From: Ophthalmolycus amberensis
Taxonomy: Eukaryota > Chordata > Actinopteri > Perciformes > Zoarcidae
Length of the DNA stretch: 64,000 nucleotides
Assembly (NCBI GenBank): GCA_024529925.1
Contig: JAFEUB010000796.1
Location: 1,530,501 to 1,594,500 of the forward strand
Direction: 5' to 3'
A model generated the notes under the pieces. That model was not told the DNA's origin. It worked only from the letters and a program-made list of their open reading frames with translations, and ran no database searches. A program made the position numbers and the translations under genes. Shown piece after piece: positions 12,001 to 22,160 of the stretch. Every line of letters starts with the position of its first letter. Position 1 is the stretch's first letter.

Positions 12001-13395
12001 GCATCATTGTCCGGTAGACAAACTGCTGGGGGTTCAGCAGGGCTCCTGTGATGTCCTTCAGGTGGGTCAACACCAGTATCTCAAAGGTTTTCATGACCAC
12101 AGAGTCAAGGTGACAGGCCTGTAGTCATTTAAACCTGTGATGGAGGGTTTCTTGGGGACTGGGATTATTGTGGAGCCTTTGAAGCAGAAGGGGACTTCAC
12201 ACTGCTCCAGTGATCTGTTGAAGATCTGTGTGAAGACTGAAGTGGAGACATTGATTTGATTCAGCGTTTAATGTCAGAAATATCACTTAATGGCGCTTAA
12301 CAACTTTTTGTAATCGTTTGGATAGTAGCACCTGCTGTTCTCTTCTGTGTTCAGACTGTGGCTGATAATCACAGCAGAGTGACGTCTAAAATGTTAATCC
12401 AGTGTGTCCATTCATGATATGAACACAACATTGAACGATCTGTGTGATCCTGCCTACACATTTAAACAAGGCACTCAGTCTAAAATCAATGGCACTCAGT
12501 GCTCGCCAACCAGAGCCTTTGAGCGATCAATATACATCAGCCCCACAAAGGCCTGCAGTGTTTGGACACAAACATACCACTTACATTGATCGTAAGGAAT
12601 GAGAGGGTGGCAGATATTTAGTTTTGCCCACTTGAGTGTGTCTTTGTTAGTGGTTGTTGTGTACTCAGTGTTAGTGGTATTGATCACCCACAGCTGAATG
12701 AGTGATCTGCTCTGAATGTGGTCAACATTGCCAGTGCCACCTTTTTACACCTCTGTGTAGTTTATGTTAGTGTAAAACAGGACTAGCAGATCATGATGAC
12801 GAGGGGCTGTATTGGTCAAATTATATATCAGCGCTAATTAAACTGCATACTGTAGTGGTCATTAACAAAGCTAAACATATGTGAATATTCTTTGATCAAT
12901 AATTTTCCGACCCGTCGAAATAAAAGGACATTTTCACTGAAGCAACAAAGAGTGAAATGCATAAATTCAGCTGATTATAAGCACACAGAGCCCTCCACCC
13001 CTTCAGAGTGATTTCCAGCCTTCATTGCAGTGATGTGTTAATTGGTGATAAAATGATAAGTGGATATAACACAGCCTGAGGCAGACACTAAGCTGTGTTT
13101 CTCCAGAGCACTAGTCTGCGCGCGCTGTGTGTGCGTGTTTCCATATGCATTTAAAGAGTCTCAGGCTCTTATGTCATGTTTCAGATTAAAAGTTTCCTCA
13201 CAGCCACATTTGCGTATAGTATTGAAGGATTATTGGGGATTCATGCACACACTTAACTTCCTTTGTTTTGACAATGCTTTTGTGCTCAACATGCAAAATT
13301 CAGTAAATGTTTGCATTGCACATATCTATAATGTGTGTTTTTGTGTGTGTTTCACAGCTGCTAAGCACATTGCCCAATGGGAGGACAGCAGTTGA
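2824..13395 (+). CDS. clec18: C-type lectin domain family 18 protein (CAP + EGF + CTLD), complete, 12 coding exons
   Basis: Exons: 2824-2950, 4106-4197, 8037-8270, 8381-8478, 8835-8956, 9581-9688, 9796-9888, 10344-10450, 10574-10703, 10870-10966, 11756-11847, 13358-13395. They sum to 1338 nt, 445 residues plus stop, and every junction keeps phase. Predicted domains: signal peptide about 1-25; CAP/SCP domain about 50-200, with the signature HYTQLVW at 148-154 and FVCAYYPGGN at 177-186; two EGF-like repeats at 231-259 and 263-290; C-type lectin domain about 296-432, with FWMGL at 368-372, QPDN at 398-401, WND at 418-420 and the last Cys at 431. Family members are about 445 residues, and the linker with NPCRMSC is typical of CLEC18. 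CLEC18 proteins are secretory-pathway lectins reported to bind polysaccharides. The start is the first in-frame ATG, in a good Kozak context (aca before ATGG). Sugar specificity here is inferred, not shown. No upstream promoter motif was identified. Confidence 0.93.
3563..3750 (+). repeat. Fragment of a dispersed fish repeat (GGTAACACTTTATTTTAA start)
   Basis: The phrase ggtaacactttattttaa in clec18 intron 1 is the conserved terminus of a common fish interspersed repeat. The AT-rich sequence after it fits, but I cannot find the other end, so the right boundary is a guess. Confidence 0.35.
3991..4017 (+). repeat. (CA)n microsatellite before clec18 exon 2
   Basis: About 13 uninterrupted CA units, ending 88 bp before the exon 2 acceptor. 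Confidence 0.95.
4106..4197 (+). CDS. clec18: clec18 exon 2: start of CAP domain
   Basis: Acceptor ttttttccag at 4105, donor ATG/gtttgt at 4198. It encodes G43-M73 with the first CAP helix, IVAQHNRLRSRV, at 52-63. The length of 92 nt is not a multiple of three, so skipping it would shift the frame. A CA tract lies 88 bp upstream and a GT tract begins 29 bp downstream. Confidence 0.9.
4226..4272 (+). repeat. (TG)n microsatellite after clec18 exon 2
   Basis: About 23 uninterrupted TG units beginning 29 bp after the end of exon 2. It is complementary to the CA tract on the other side of the exon. Confidence 0.95.
4273..8036 (+). other. clec18 intron 2, remainder
   Basis: This is the longest clec18 intron (4198-8036). 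It holds a short GATGAT run near 4556-4575 and otherwise no gene, clear transposon or RNA that I recognise. The stretch about 5220-5510 is less AT-rich and has no simple repeats, so it could be regulatory, but nothing specific identifies it. Confidence 0.5.
8037..8270 (+). CDS. clec18: clec18 exon 3: CAP domain core
   Basis: Encodes residues 74-151 in phase 0 at both ends (acceptor gttacag, donor ACACAG/gtacaa). It starts with EWNEKLALLA and ends with HYTQ, the first half of the CAP signature. H104 and H148 with nearby acidic residues occupy positions used for metal binding in CRISP-type CAP folds; I infer rather than demonstrate such a site here. Confidence 0.93.
8381..8478 (+). CDS. clec18: clec18 exon 4: CAP signature
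   Basis: Encodes L152-P183 plus two bases of G184. It completes HYTQLVW and carries the DVGCA...FVCAYYPG motif with paired cysteines. The acceptor is ttgtgtag and the donor CCTGG/gtaaca. Confidence 0.93.
8835..8956 (+). CDS. clec18: clec18 exon 5: CAP C-terminal hinge
   Basis: Encodes G184-C224. GGNWEVNGWLVMPYKTG is followed by a cysteine-rich segment (C203, C206, C213, C224) and the WDHVGGLC motif, linking the CAP domain to the EGF region. Acceptor ttgctgcag, donor TGTG/gtaaga. Confidence 0.93.
8972..9002 (+). repeat. (GT)n(AT)n microsatellite
   Basis: A run of GT followed by about 11 AT units, just inside intron 5. Confidence 0.95.
9105..9180 (-). mobile_element. 3' tail of a non-LTR retrotransposon-like repeat, copy 1
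   Basis: A short tandem run of AATCAG is followed by aaccgtttattgccaag and caaggaatttg. Read on the minus strand this is a 3' end with a CTGATT microsatellite tail, as in fish LINE-like repeats. The same string recurs at 35977. The family name cannot be fixed by eye. Confidence 0.6.
9186..9263 (+). repeat. Tandem minisatellite, unit about 18 bp
   Basis: Four near-identical copies of a unit resembling ataacatttaactatcaa lie in intron 5, directly beside the LINE-like tail. Units differ by one or two bases. Confidence 0.9.
9581..9688 (+). CDS. clec18: clec18 exon 6: first EGF-like repeat
   Basis: Encodes E225-Q260. NPCRMSCGQHG starts the repeat, and cysteines at 231, 235, 246, 248, 250 and 259 with GFTG give the six-Cys EGF pattern. 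Phase 1 at both ends, as is usual for an EGF exon. Confidence 0.93.
9796..9888 (+). CDS. clec18: clec18 exon 7: second EGF-like repeat, GC donor
   Basis: Encodes V261-A291 plus one base. Cysteines at 263, 267, 277, 279, 281 and 290 form a second EGF-like repeat. The 3' boundary reads GCAG/gcaagt, a non-canonical GC donor with otherwise ideal consensus. The phase-1 join to exon 8 gives an uninterrupted frame, which supports this boundary. Confidence 0.88.
10344..10450 (+). CDS. clec18: clec18 exon 8: start of lectin domain
   Basis: Encodes E292-Q327. FPFHSCDVMIDGDCFMVS and AKSHCQ provide the first cysteines and the opening strand and helix of the C-type lectin fold. Acceptor cccaacag, donor TGTCAG/gtgaga, phase 0 out. 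Confidence 0.92.
10574..10703 (+). CDS. clec18: clec18 exon 9: lectin domain helix 2
   Basis: Encodes D328-M370 plus one base. The long helical stretch QDILAFYLSQLE leads to NFWMG, the counterpart of the WIGL core motif of C-type lectin domains. Confidence 0.93.
10870..10966 (+). CDS. clec18: clec18 exon 10: lectin long loop with QPD
   Basis: Encodes G371-Q402 plus two bases. FRWDTGE and FAFGQPDNQG cover the long loop. QPD at 398-400 occupies the place of the EPN/QPD tripeptide that helps set sugar preference in Ca-dependent lectin domains. Confidence 0.93.
11756..11847 (+). CDS. clec18: clec18 exon 11: lectin WND and last cysteines
   Basis: Encodes G403-H433. NCVELQ, NWNDQRC and NRYICLH contribute WND at 418-420 and cysteines 407, 423 and 431, ending the lectin fold. 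Acceptor tctgtctag, donor GCATG/gtaagg. Confidence 0.93.
11866..12245 (-). pseudogene. LINE reverse-transcriptase relic inside clec18 intron 11
   Basis: On the minus strand the sequence reads as pieces of a non-LTR reverse transcriptase: a PVPKKPSITGLNDYRPV-like block, then VMKTFEILVLTHLKDITG, then LLNPQQFVYR. A one-base deletion between the first two blocks shifts the frame, and the sequence after FVYR no longer resembles the family. The wording suits the CR1/L2/Rex1-type group of fish LINEs. It is antisense to clec18 and cannot be functional. Confidence 0.8.
13358..13395 (+). CDS. clec18: clec18 exon 12: C-terminal tail and stop
   Basis: Only 38 nt of coding sequence: AKHIAQWEDSS and TGA after acceptor tttcacag. 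A short Trp-containing tail here matches the family's usual end. The 3' UTR follows, with ATTAAA at 13519 and AATAAA at 13598. Confidence 0.88.
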
Positions 13396-13518
13396 CTTGG
13401 ATTTCTCAAACGGGGTGAAACTAATGTCGGTTGGGACAATGGCCATCATTGTACACAGATCAATGTAGTTTAGATGTACTGTATACACTGTACATGTTTG
13501 AGTTTGCAATTGTTTATC

Positions 13519-13603
13519 ATTAAATGGTTGAATGTTACTCAGAAAATGAATTCTTTGATTCTTTGCATATGTCCTCTGAGTGAGTGGCTTCAGTTGAAAT
13601 AAA
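13519..13603 (+). promoter_or_regulatory. Polyadenylation signals of clec18
   Basis: ATTAAA at 13519-13524 and canonical AATAAA at 13598-13603 lie 124 and 203 bp after the stop codon. Either could define the transcript end; the second is the stronger hexamer. Confidence 0.6.
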
Positions 13604-15509
13604 AAAAGGCTGTTGTATCTTTTCCACCCACCGCCTCATGTGACCTCGAAATCGATTTGGTCGGCAGTTCTCTTAATGCTGCTCAGTGAAATGAGGAGAA
13701 TGAAAAGAGAAGAACTCTTACAGTTGTGATGGTGGGCCATGTTGAAACCACATCATTTTAGAGGAAAGTGCAGACAGGGCAAATAACATAAGCACTAAAA
13801 CTACACTCAAGCAAAGAACTGGATAATTAAAGCTCGGATTTCCTGTAAGTCGAGCCAACTGTCATACCAGTACCGTTGATAGAGCAGATAGGCACCCGAG
13901 AGGAAGAAAATAGCCATCCAGTGAGCACAATACAGTAAGAGTCTTTTATTTTTAAAGTGAACTGATTTTTTTTCTCTGATCCCCAATAAGTTGATAATAA
14001 CAACTTTACAACAAAGTTGGATTTAAATGTTTCATTCGAGAAAGAAAAACAAGGTATTTAAAATGATTTTCCGACTGCAGAGAGGAGTCCTGTGAGGCAG
14101 TGCTTATAGTGTTCACGAGTAAAATGATCTCGGAAGAGAAAAAGCAAACTATATGACCAAGCTTACAAAAAATAGATTTAAAAAAAATGTAATGTTGGCC
14201 TACTGGGCTTCAAATCCTGGTCCTATCATCATGAAAAACGTTGCAGAGAAAATTATATTTGCTGAAATTCAGCACCTTGGACAGCGAAAGTTTCTGGAAC
14301 ATTAGGGCCTCTATCAAAGTTATGACTATCCACACCTACCAATGAAATGACTGTGATGTAACAGGTATGGTAAGGATGCCTTCAGTATACGGGAGGCGAT
14401 AGATTTACTAGACCTTCCGTTTAAATAGTCACATCGAACAACAAACCTCAAGGTGCTTAATGTATTTCTGCTGCTGATTTGCCCACAGCGCTCATCAACA
14501 CTGACTCAGCAGCCAGAAACAAAACGGGATCTGTCTGCATGCAGAGGCCACAAGTTAGAGAAGATAACAAGAAATTGACATATAAAGTATATGCTCAACA
14601 TGTCACACAGTCAAGGAGTTGTTTAGTCTATTTAGTATATTGTTTTCATATTATCACTTTTTACAGTGTGGTATAACTAACTTATAAGGAGTGGATCTGG
14701 TCTGCGCTGCCTTTGTCAAGGTTGAAAGGAGCAATAAAGTTTGCTCACTTGGTTCGGACTACGGAGCCTTTGTGTTGTCGTTTCGTATATATAGGCGCAA
14801 CTCAACCTGTTCCGCATCACTTGATTGGTTGATGCCTTTATGCGCACTGCAAAAGATTGAAAATTTTACCTTGTGCCGAAAAAACGTTTGCAGCTATTTC
14901 ACGGTGAAATATTTACGTTCTGTGTGAAAATGTTCATAACAAAAACAAAAAAACAGACTAATTGCACGAAAAGTGTGAAAAGGGCTTTACTGATAACAGG
15001 GGAAAAGAGCAACCAAGCTGACAGTTTCATGTTTCCAGTCTTTATGCTAAGCTAAACACAAAATCTTTTGTGTCCAGCTTTCTATTGAACAAACAAAAAC
15101 GAGAGTTGTATCACTGATATGTTTGGAAAATGTAAGTTATTTTCGAGAATTGAAAATACATTTCTGTTGGTTTTAACAATGTTTGGCTGCACAACATACA
15201 TTTGTAATCACTAAGCTACTGATGGATCACTGGGATTAAGAAGTTACATTTATTGTATTAACACTAAAAGGCCTTTTACATTGTCACTAGATCAGATATG
15301 TATCATGTCCATGTTGAAGAATAACAAAATTAATTTAGATTATTGTCTGGGCACACAGTGTGTCACTAAGTGAGATGTGCTGTGTAATAAACTTTTTTTG
15401 TTGATTAGTTGGTTCATGCCTGTGACTGTCTCTCTAAACAAAGTATGAATTCTGATTGTGTTTGTGTGTAGCTGCCTGTGAGTGTGTACTGTATGTGTAA
15501 ATCTTTACC

Positions 15510-15790
15510 ACAGACGCGGCGCTGGTCTCATGGTGCCCCCTGATAAGCGGATGCTGCAGAGGGTTTCAGAATGGCACCGTTGGCAGTGGAATTAGCTTCC
15601 ATTGTCATGATAATGACAGTGATACTCTTGCCCCGTCCAACTCAGACCAGCCATTGTATGGAAGCAGGAATGCAATTTCTCCTGCAGCAGCAACCGACAA
15701 TACTCTATGAGAGTGAAAGGTCCCGAAATGACTTCCCATTCAGGCGAGGCTGAGGGGCCAGCAGCCAATTAAAGTGGGAGCAGCAGAACA
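15510..15790. promoter_or_regulatory. Possible conserved non-coding element
   Basis: This block is free of simple repeats, compositionally unlike its AT-rich flanks, and contains the palindrome-like tgtcatgataatgaca and the homeodomain-type core cagccaattaaag. No reading frame in it makes a convincing exon. The call rests only on appearance. Confidence 0.25.
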
Positions 15791-18461
15791 GTGCCATCCC
15801 AAAGACCTAAGGCTGTCTCTAAACACACACATTAAGCAATAGCAAGTCGCTGTATTTTCCTTTGTACAAAGAACATCTAATCCCCTAAACTATCTTTTTC
15901 CTGACAGAAGTGATTATTTTGGGGGCACAGGCAGTTTACACTAAATAACTCAAGAGGTTTATTCAGCACACTATGTCCACAGATTCAGGGACACAAGTTA
16001 TTGATTTGAAAACGCCTAAATATTGGAGTTGGAGGACAGAGTTCGTGGGAAAAGTGGAAACACTCTCCAATACCATCTATCGTGGTTAAATTCCATGGTG
16101 TTAATAGTAGCAGGTAGTCTCCCCTGTGTTTATCTGAGTCACGATGGAGGTTTCCAGTTCTTCATGCTACTGATCTGTGAGTAAAGTGCATGTGTGCTGT
16201 GGGACTCAGAAAGCCCTGAACTAAGAAGAAGCCCATTGAACCAGATGAGTTTGTTTTAAGCAACACGACTATTAATCACCCGCCGCAGCACCGACAATTC
16301 TCCTGAGACAAAAACACTCCTCTTGAATGCCTCATTTAGTCTGCAGCCACCTTCCCTCCGAAACATTTTCTAATTTTTATTTCCACTGCTTATTCAAACG
16401 CGTTTCTCCAGCCTCTTTAGAATTCCAGTTTTCACAGTCAAAAACATTTTGTGATACTTATTGAAATAACATATCTATCTTCAATTGTTTAAATGTGTGT
16501 TGTTTGGCCTTCTTGGGGCATACACAATGCTCAAAGAGCAAGTGTCCTGTTTGGGCATCGATTGTCTCCTTCTATTATTGATATATTGACCGCTGTCATA
16601 TCAAACTACTCGCAAAGATCTACAAATATCATTGCAAACTTTTGTATGCTGAAAAACATCTTTTTATTTTAGTATTATTAGCATATTTTGGCAATGTTGT
16701 AACTTGCTAACACACATACAGTGTCTCGTCACTTGATGTCAAATTGAGGTTTTGTAAATTTGAAATTGTCGGACATCGGACAGGTGTGAGGTATTTGACC
16801 TCTTGTTCTAACAAGCACTTCAGAGGGAGAGTACAGGCAGCGGGTTGCGTCTCTTTGACATGCTGTTTTAAATGCTATAAAAGCACACATCTGTAAAGCT
16901 GTGTAAAGAGTTTTTTGTCCACATTCTGACCTGTGTAACCCCTGTTTAACCAGTCCTTTACTGACCATGACAGCTAAAATATAATAACAATACCCCAATA
17001 CTACGACAGTAACTTCTCTGACCACATGGAGTGGAACTTATTCCTTTCTATCCCTTTCTCATTGGGAAACAAACCCCTCTAAAAGAAAACTGAATTGTAT
17101 TTCCTGTGTAGTCATAGCCTGATACAGCTTATTCCTAGAGATTACAATGAATATGGGCACTGTAGTGTATTTAAGTCAATTCTACAAACACTGTCCTGGA
17201 GCCATAAAGACTCACTAAGACAATGAATATGTGTATTAATCCGAAGCTGAAACTAGTATCCAACAAATACACTATTTACTCACGTTTGAGCAACATTTTC
17301 TAAAAACTACAATGACCAGCTGTAGTAGGAAATTAATTATTTAGTGTTTAAAAATAAAAATAAACCATTTATTTGTGAACCATTTGTAAAGATTGATATC
17401 TTTAGTCGGAATAATGAGCTTGAGATATTGTGTCCATTGTAGTCATAAGGCAATAGACCTGTGTTCAACTGCTCCTCAGTTAGAATAATCTGTAAAACAG
17501 CCAGAGTAACGATACACTATTCAGTCCTGGACAACAGTATTGGCTCCTGACATTTTCAGTGTGCTGATGTCAGGGAAAATATGACTGCTAATCTGAAACA
17601 ACAGTCATTAACAGGGACTAGAGCAATTGGGCACAGGTTTTGTGGGCTGTTAGCAGTACGTTGGCTAGGCATCATATGCATGCAAAGTTAGCAACAGACA
17701 CAGTACAAAATAGCTATCCATCAGATTATTTTACAAGTTCATATGAAAGCTCTCATCAGACAGCAGGATTTCTTATCATAAACAGAGCTCTTGTGTGTTT
17801 AAGCATCTTGTGATAGTCATTGAAGGCTGCAATCAGTCTCCAATTATCGCTCTTTACATCTCAATGAGGAAATCCAGCTGCACTGTAGGATCTGATGATA
17901 CATGAGGAGGAGTAACTGTGTGTTTTTTTGAGAAGAGGTAAATGATACTTACAGACAGAATTACACGGTGGTTTTTAATTATCTGAGCAAATCAAGTAAA
18001 GATTGCACTAAGTACTCGCTTTATGTCTCCACCTGCTCGTGTGCTCTGTTTACTGAAGCTGGGACAGTGTTTTCATCTCTGCCGAGTTCCTTCTAGTGGT
18101 TTGTGAGTATTGGCATTTCTCTTTTGATGCTGGACTGAAAGCAAATAACATGAGGGTATTCATCAAAGGGCCTATATTGTGTGAGTGAGATTGAATTATG
18201 ATTATAAATTCTATTTCATTATTTGTCCAAACCAGTTATGCTTCTCTAACTTCTTTTCCAGCTCTAAAAATCCAAAATGCACAAAGAAACTATTGGTCTA
18301 TAGAAAAAAAAGCATAACATGCTTATCAGAGTTTAGATATGAACACAGTTTAATTTAACATCAAACCAATATTCAGTCTATAGTCAGAGGACTGCAGTGA
18401 TTATTCTGCCTGTTCTCAATCACCATTAAACCATTATTTCTCTGTTCTTTATCTACATGAT

Positions 18462-18513
<52 letters not shown>

Positions 18514-18520
18514 GCTCTCT
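18462..18520 (+). repeat. (CT)n microsatellite
   Basis: Nearly uninterrupted CT units with two CG interruptions. Confidence 0.95.
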
Positions 18521-20968
18521 GTCTTTTTCATTTTGTTTTTTCAGTGCAGCATTTGGATGCAAGATGAACTTTGATAAGAGTTAATGAGAACACAGCATTG
18601 TCTGGAGAAAGAATGGCTCGGGCTGCACTCAAGAGCCTCCCCACCAGGAAATGGACCGTAAAGAGCCGCAGCCACTCACTCCTCTGGTTGGGATGAGGAT
18701 AGAAGAGAAGAGGAAGACAATAGAGAACGTGCAAAGACTGGGTTGAAAAAAATGTGGGTGTGAAGGACAGGAAAAGAAGAAAAGACAATACTGTGTATGA
18801 TTAAGGCACATAAATGTGGAATAGTACAGCGGCTACAAACATAACTGATAGATAATTACTGTATTTTATAACCCATTTCTAACACAACCAAAGGCATTTT
18901 CAGGTCTGTAGTTCGTTTGCTTTGTTACAATTCAGGGACTTTATTTTTATTTTATATATTTTATTTCCCCCTTGGTTTGTTTGTGTCCACATGGCAACAT
19001 TCAAGAACAGTCCACAAGTTGTTAACAAATACCTTAAGCCTGCTGTTCTCTCATTGGTCAGAAATGTTATCGGAAAGATTCAGCTTCAAAGCTCCTTCTC
19101 CTTTTTCTTTTTCTTTTTCTTCATTATGGAGCTCAAACAACATATATTGCTAATTGTTTTCATTGTGTTTATGTGGTTCATATAATTCATTAAATATAAA
19201 AAAAATATAATTCATTAAATATAGTTCATATAGTTCATTAAATGAACAAAATATCCAGCTCCAGCGAGCATCTGGGCTGTGACTAGAAAACAATGTCCTG
19301 GTGCATCTTATTAGAAGACGTGTCACCTCAAGAGTTCGCCGTCAGAGATAAGCTCTGATGGGTGCATACCATCACACACTCGCATGCCAATTGTTCTTCA
19401 GACCGCGCTTCGGGTAAACTTGATTTGATTACGTTTATAAGTCTATTGTTTCGGAATGAAGGGTCTATTGCGTTCTGATCGTAAACAAACCGCTGCATGA
19501 TTTGACTGAGGCAAGTTGAGACCACCCTCTCAATCTCGGACCCACTTGTTTTGCCCCTCATCCGGACTCAATTTTTGTGTTAATATCGGAACTGAAATTG
19601 GGGGTGAAACACTCCAGGTTTTGAAACGTGCTCTGTGAATTCACCGTAAATTGTACTGTGCTCAGCAACTGCTTATAATAGATACAACATAGATACACAA
19701 AATGCAGTTAATCAGTTTCAGTGTGGTTTCACTCTACTGCTGACTGTAAATCATTTTGAGCAGGTTCCACTTAAAAATGTTAGAAAACTGATGCCTTTAA
19801 AATGTGAGGTAACTGAACTTTGGTTGGATAATTAGTTCAAAGTCTTCTTATGACTTTCGAAAATGTAAAACCAACCGAGTTAGGTTAACGGAACTTGAGT
19901 TCAATGAACAGTACAGAACAATTTCATTTAATTTGACAGTTTGAAGTTATAGTTTGTAGTTTGAAGACAACATGCAATAGAAACTGAATCATTAACCTTC
20001 ATGTCACTTACTATACAAACTTGTGGAATTATAATATATACGGTATGTCACTAGAAGCTGAATCTGTCCGCTTTTCATTTCTATTTTAGAAATGATTGTT
20101 TATATCTATATTGTCAGTGAAATGCAACACTACAAGTTCCACCAGTTAGATACGTTGCTGCTTCCACTGGCTACCTGGAAAAGCCCAAATGATGTTTTCT
20201 CTATTGGTTAACAACTTGCTCACCATTGTTTTGCTGTCAGACATGATGTCCTTTTATTGAACAAGCTTTTCTTCCAATTGCCAACAAAAGAATAAATACA
20301 AAACGAAAACAGCGCTGAAAAACTGCAACTTCTGTTTTTATATTCTGTGCATCCTGCTGGCTATCCAGCAATGCTCCCGCATAAAAAGAGTATATGCAGC
20401 AGTGATATATGCACACTTTATGGTGTTAATTTCATTCCCTATTAAAATGCATTAAGCACACAGTCTTCTACAGTTGCATTTTTCTGATATTTTAATGCTC
20501 CTATTAAATTATTTTAAAATCATAATGTATTATAGCTGGTGTGAAAGATTCACGGTTCAGTGCTTGATATGCTAAGTAAGACTTTTCTGAAAATAAAAGA
20601 AAATGAATAGGACATATATATATATATATAAATCCACACAAACATGTCACATTAAAGCCTGACAAAACAAACTGACAGTGTGCCTTGAAAGACAGCCACT
20701 CTGCATCTTTTCTTAGAATGCATTTGTCAAGAAAAATCAACAGCACTATTTCCTTGCCTTGATCACTTACCACAGTTTCTTTCTGGAGAGCAGTGTGTGC
20801 TCACAATCTGCTGCTGATCTTAATCAGAAAACCAGTTTTACCAAAAATTACAAAGAGAGCTGACCAATTATTAGATTTTGCAGCAGCTCAACTAAATGTT
20901 GGGGTACGTTTCCCATGAAAGTTTGGCTTGGCATGTATCTGTTCTCTACAGAAAATAATCTGTTAGAG

Positions 20969-21452
20969 CAGAGGTCTTCAACAGGCGGAGGTACTTCAGG
21001 GGGTCCGTGAAAGGTTTGGTTGATGAGACAATTATTATTTATTTTTTTCCCAAACCTGTAAATCTGTCCATTATTTTAATAGTTCAGTATTGTATGCAAT
21101 ATAACAGGTATGTTTATGCATGGCAGTGGCACTAATATGCCATCACTCATTTTTCGTTTCCACAATGAAAACATCAATTTGAATAGCTTGGATGCATGAT
21201 TATCATGCAATTGACAGACAATGTTGATATTGGCATTGGTATCAGCTGACAAGGTATGTTTATAAATGGCAGCGGCACGGCCATACTCACTGTACCTTGC
21301 ACATGTTTAAAATAAAAACATGAATATATGAACCTGTGTATTATTTGAATAGCTTATTACACAATTTGATACAATATATATAGTCGGGGGTCCCTGATCC
21401 ATCTCTCTATCAGTTTGGGGGTCCTTGGCCTGAAAAACGTTGAAGACCCCTG
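20969..21452. mobile_element. hAT-type MITE with CAGAGGTCTTCAAC ends
   Basis: The left end cagaggtcttcaac and the right end gttgaagacccctg are inverted copies of each other. The subterminal phrases gggggtccgtgaaagg and gggggtccttggcctg are the kind seen in fish hAT MITEs. Flanks ctgttagag and ctgtagag look like a target duplication with one base lost. There is no coding capacity. Confidence 0.7.
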
Positions 21453-22133
21453 CTGTAGAGGAAATAGTTGAGATATTATCCAAAACCCCTGTAACCCAAT
21501 CGTCAATTTCCTTGATCTTTGAAACTCGCTTCTGCTAAGAGAGTTTGAGAGCTCTAAAATAATAAATTATATCATCTTTCTTTTTTTTTAAATACATATA
21601 TTCTAAGCACAGATTTAGACAGTTTTGCTTAAAAATAGATTTTTGAAAAGTACTACTGTTGTTGAACTACTGTATAGCCAATCTGCGAGGTTGCACTTAA
21701 GTATTTCATTATTTTGAATATATTTTCTTTTATATGTTTTCTATACTCACGTGAGTCTTATTTGTGGTATTTTTGCATTGATTATTTATTTAGCATACTT
21801 ATAAAAGAATAAGAGGAAATCAAGGCCCATGAGTTGGTGGGGGAGAAAGGGAGTGGAGGGGAGTCGACCAAAGATACAAGAAACAATACCTATAATATAA
21901 TGGGGGTTAAATGATGATTGTAAGATGTAAAATTAAAGCATTAAAGACAGAGGAAGTGCTTGACACAGAGCCTCGGTGGTCATCTGCGGACGAGAGGGTC
22001 CCTAACAGCGACATAGGAAGAGAAAAACGATCAGGAGGCAAATGACTGTAACATCTTGAATAAGCTGCTGACAAATGAATAAATAAAGAGTGGAGAGAGG
22101 AGAGGGCTTCTCAAGGATGTCATCTTAATTGAA

Positions 22134-22160
22134 AGTGACAGCTTCAATTAAAAATGTAAT
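22134..22160. promoter_or_regulatory. 9-bp inverted repeat with homeodomain-type cores
   Basis: TTAATTGAA at 22134-22142 and its exact reverse complement TTCAATTAA at 22152-22160 are separated by 9 bp (agtgacagc). A third core, ctaattaaaagcg, follows about 20 bp later. The TAATTG/CAATTA cores are homeodomain-type binding sequences. A regulatory role is inferred. Confidence 0.35.

Larger units (their letters stand above)
13604..20968. other. Intergenic region downstream of clec18
   Basis: No gene recognised. Contents I can name: a short repeat-like phrase (ttatgctaagctaaa) near 15040-15055; a CT microsatellite at 18462; a TTTTTC-rich tract near 19095-19125; and a small AT-rich tandem (ataattcattaaatat) around 19180-19245. 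The stretch 15510-15790 is GC-richer and looks like unique, possibly conserved, non-coding DNA. Confidence 0.5.

Noticed and set aside
14691..14927. Frame with KVCSLGSDYGAFVLSF, vaguely like an RRM RNP1 region
   Set aside because: Only a few residues agree, with no RNP2 or flanking RRM strands and no splice sites at suitable positions.
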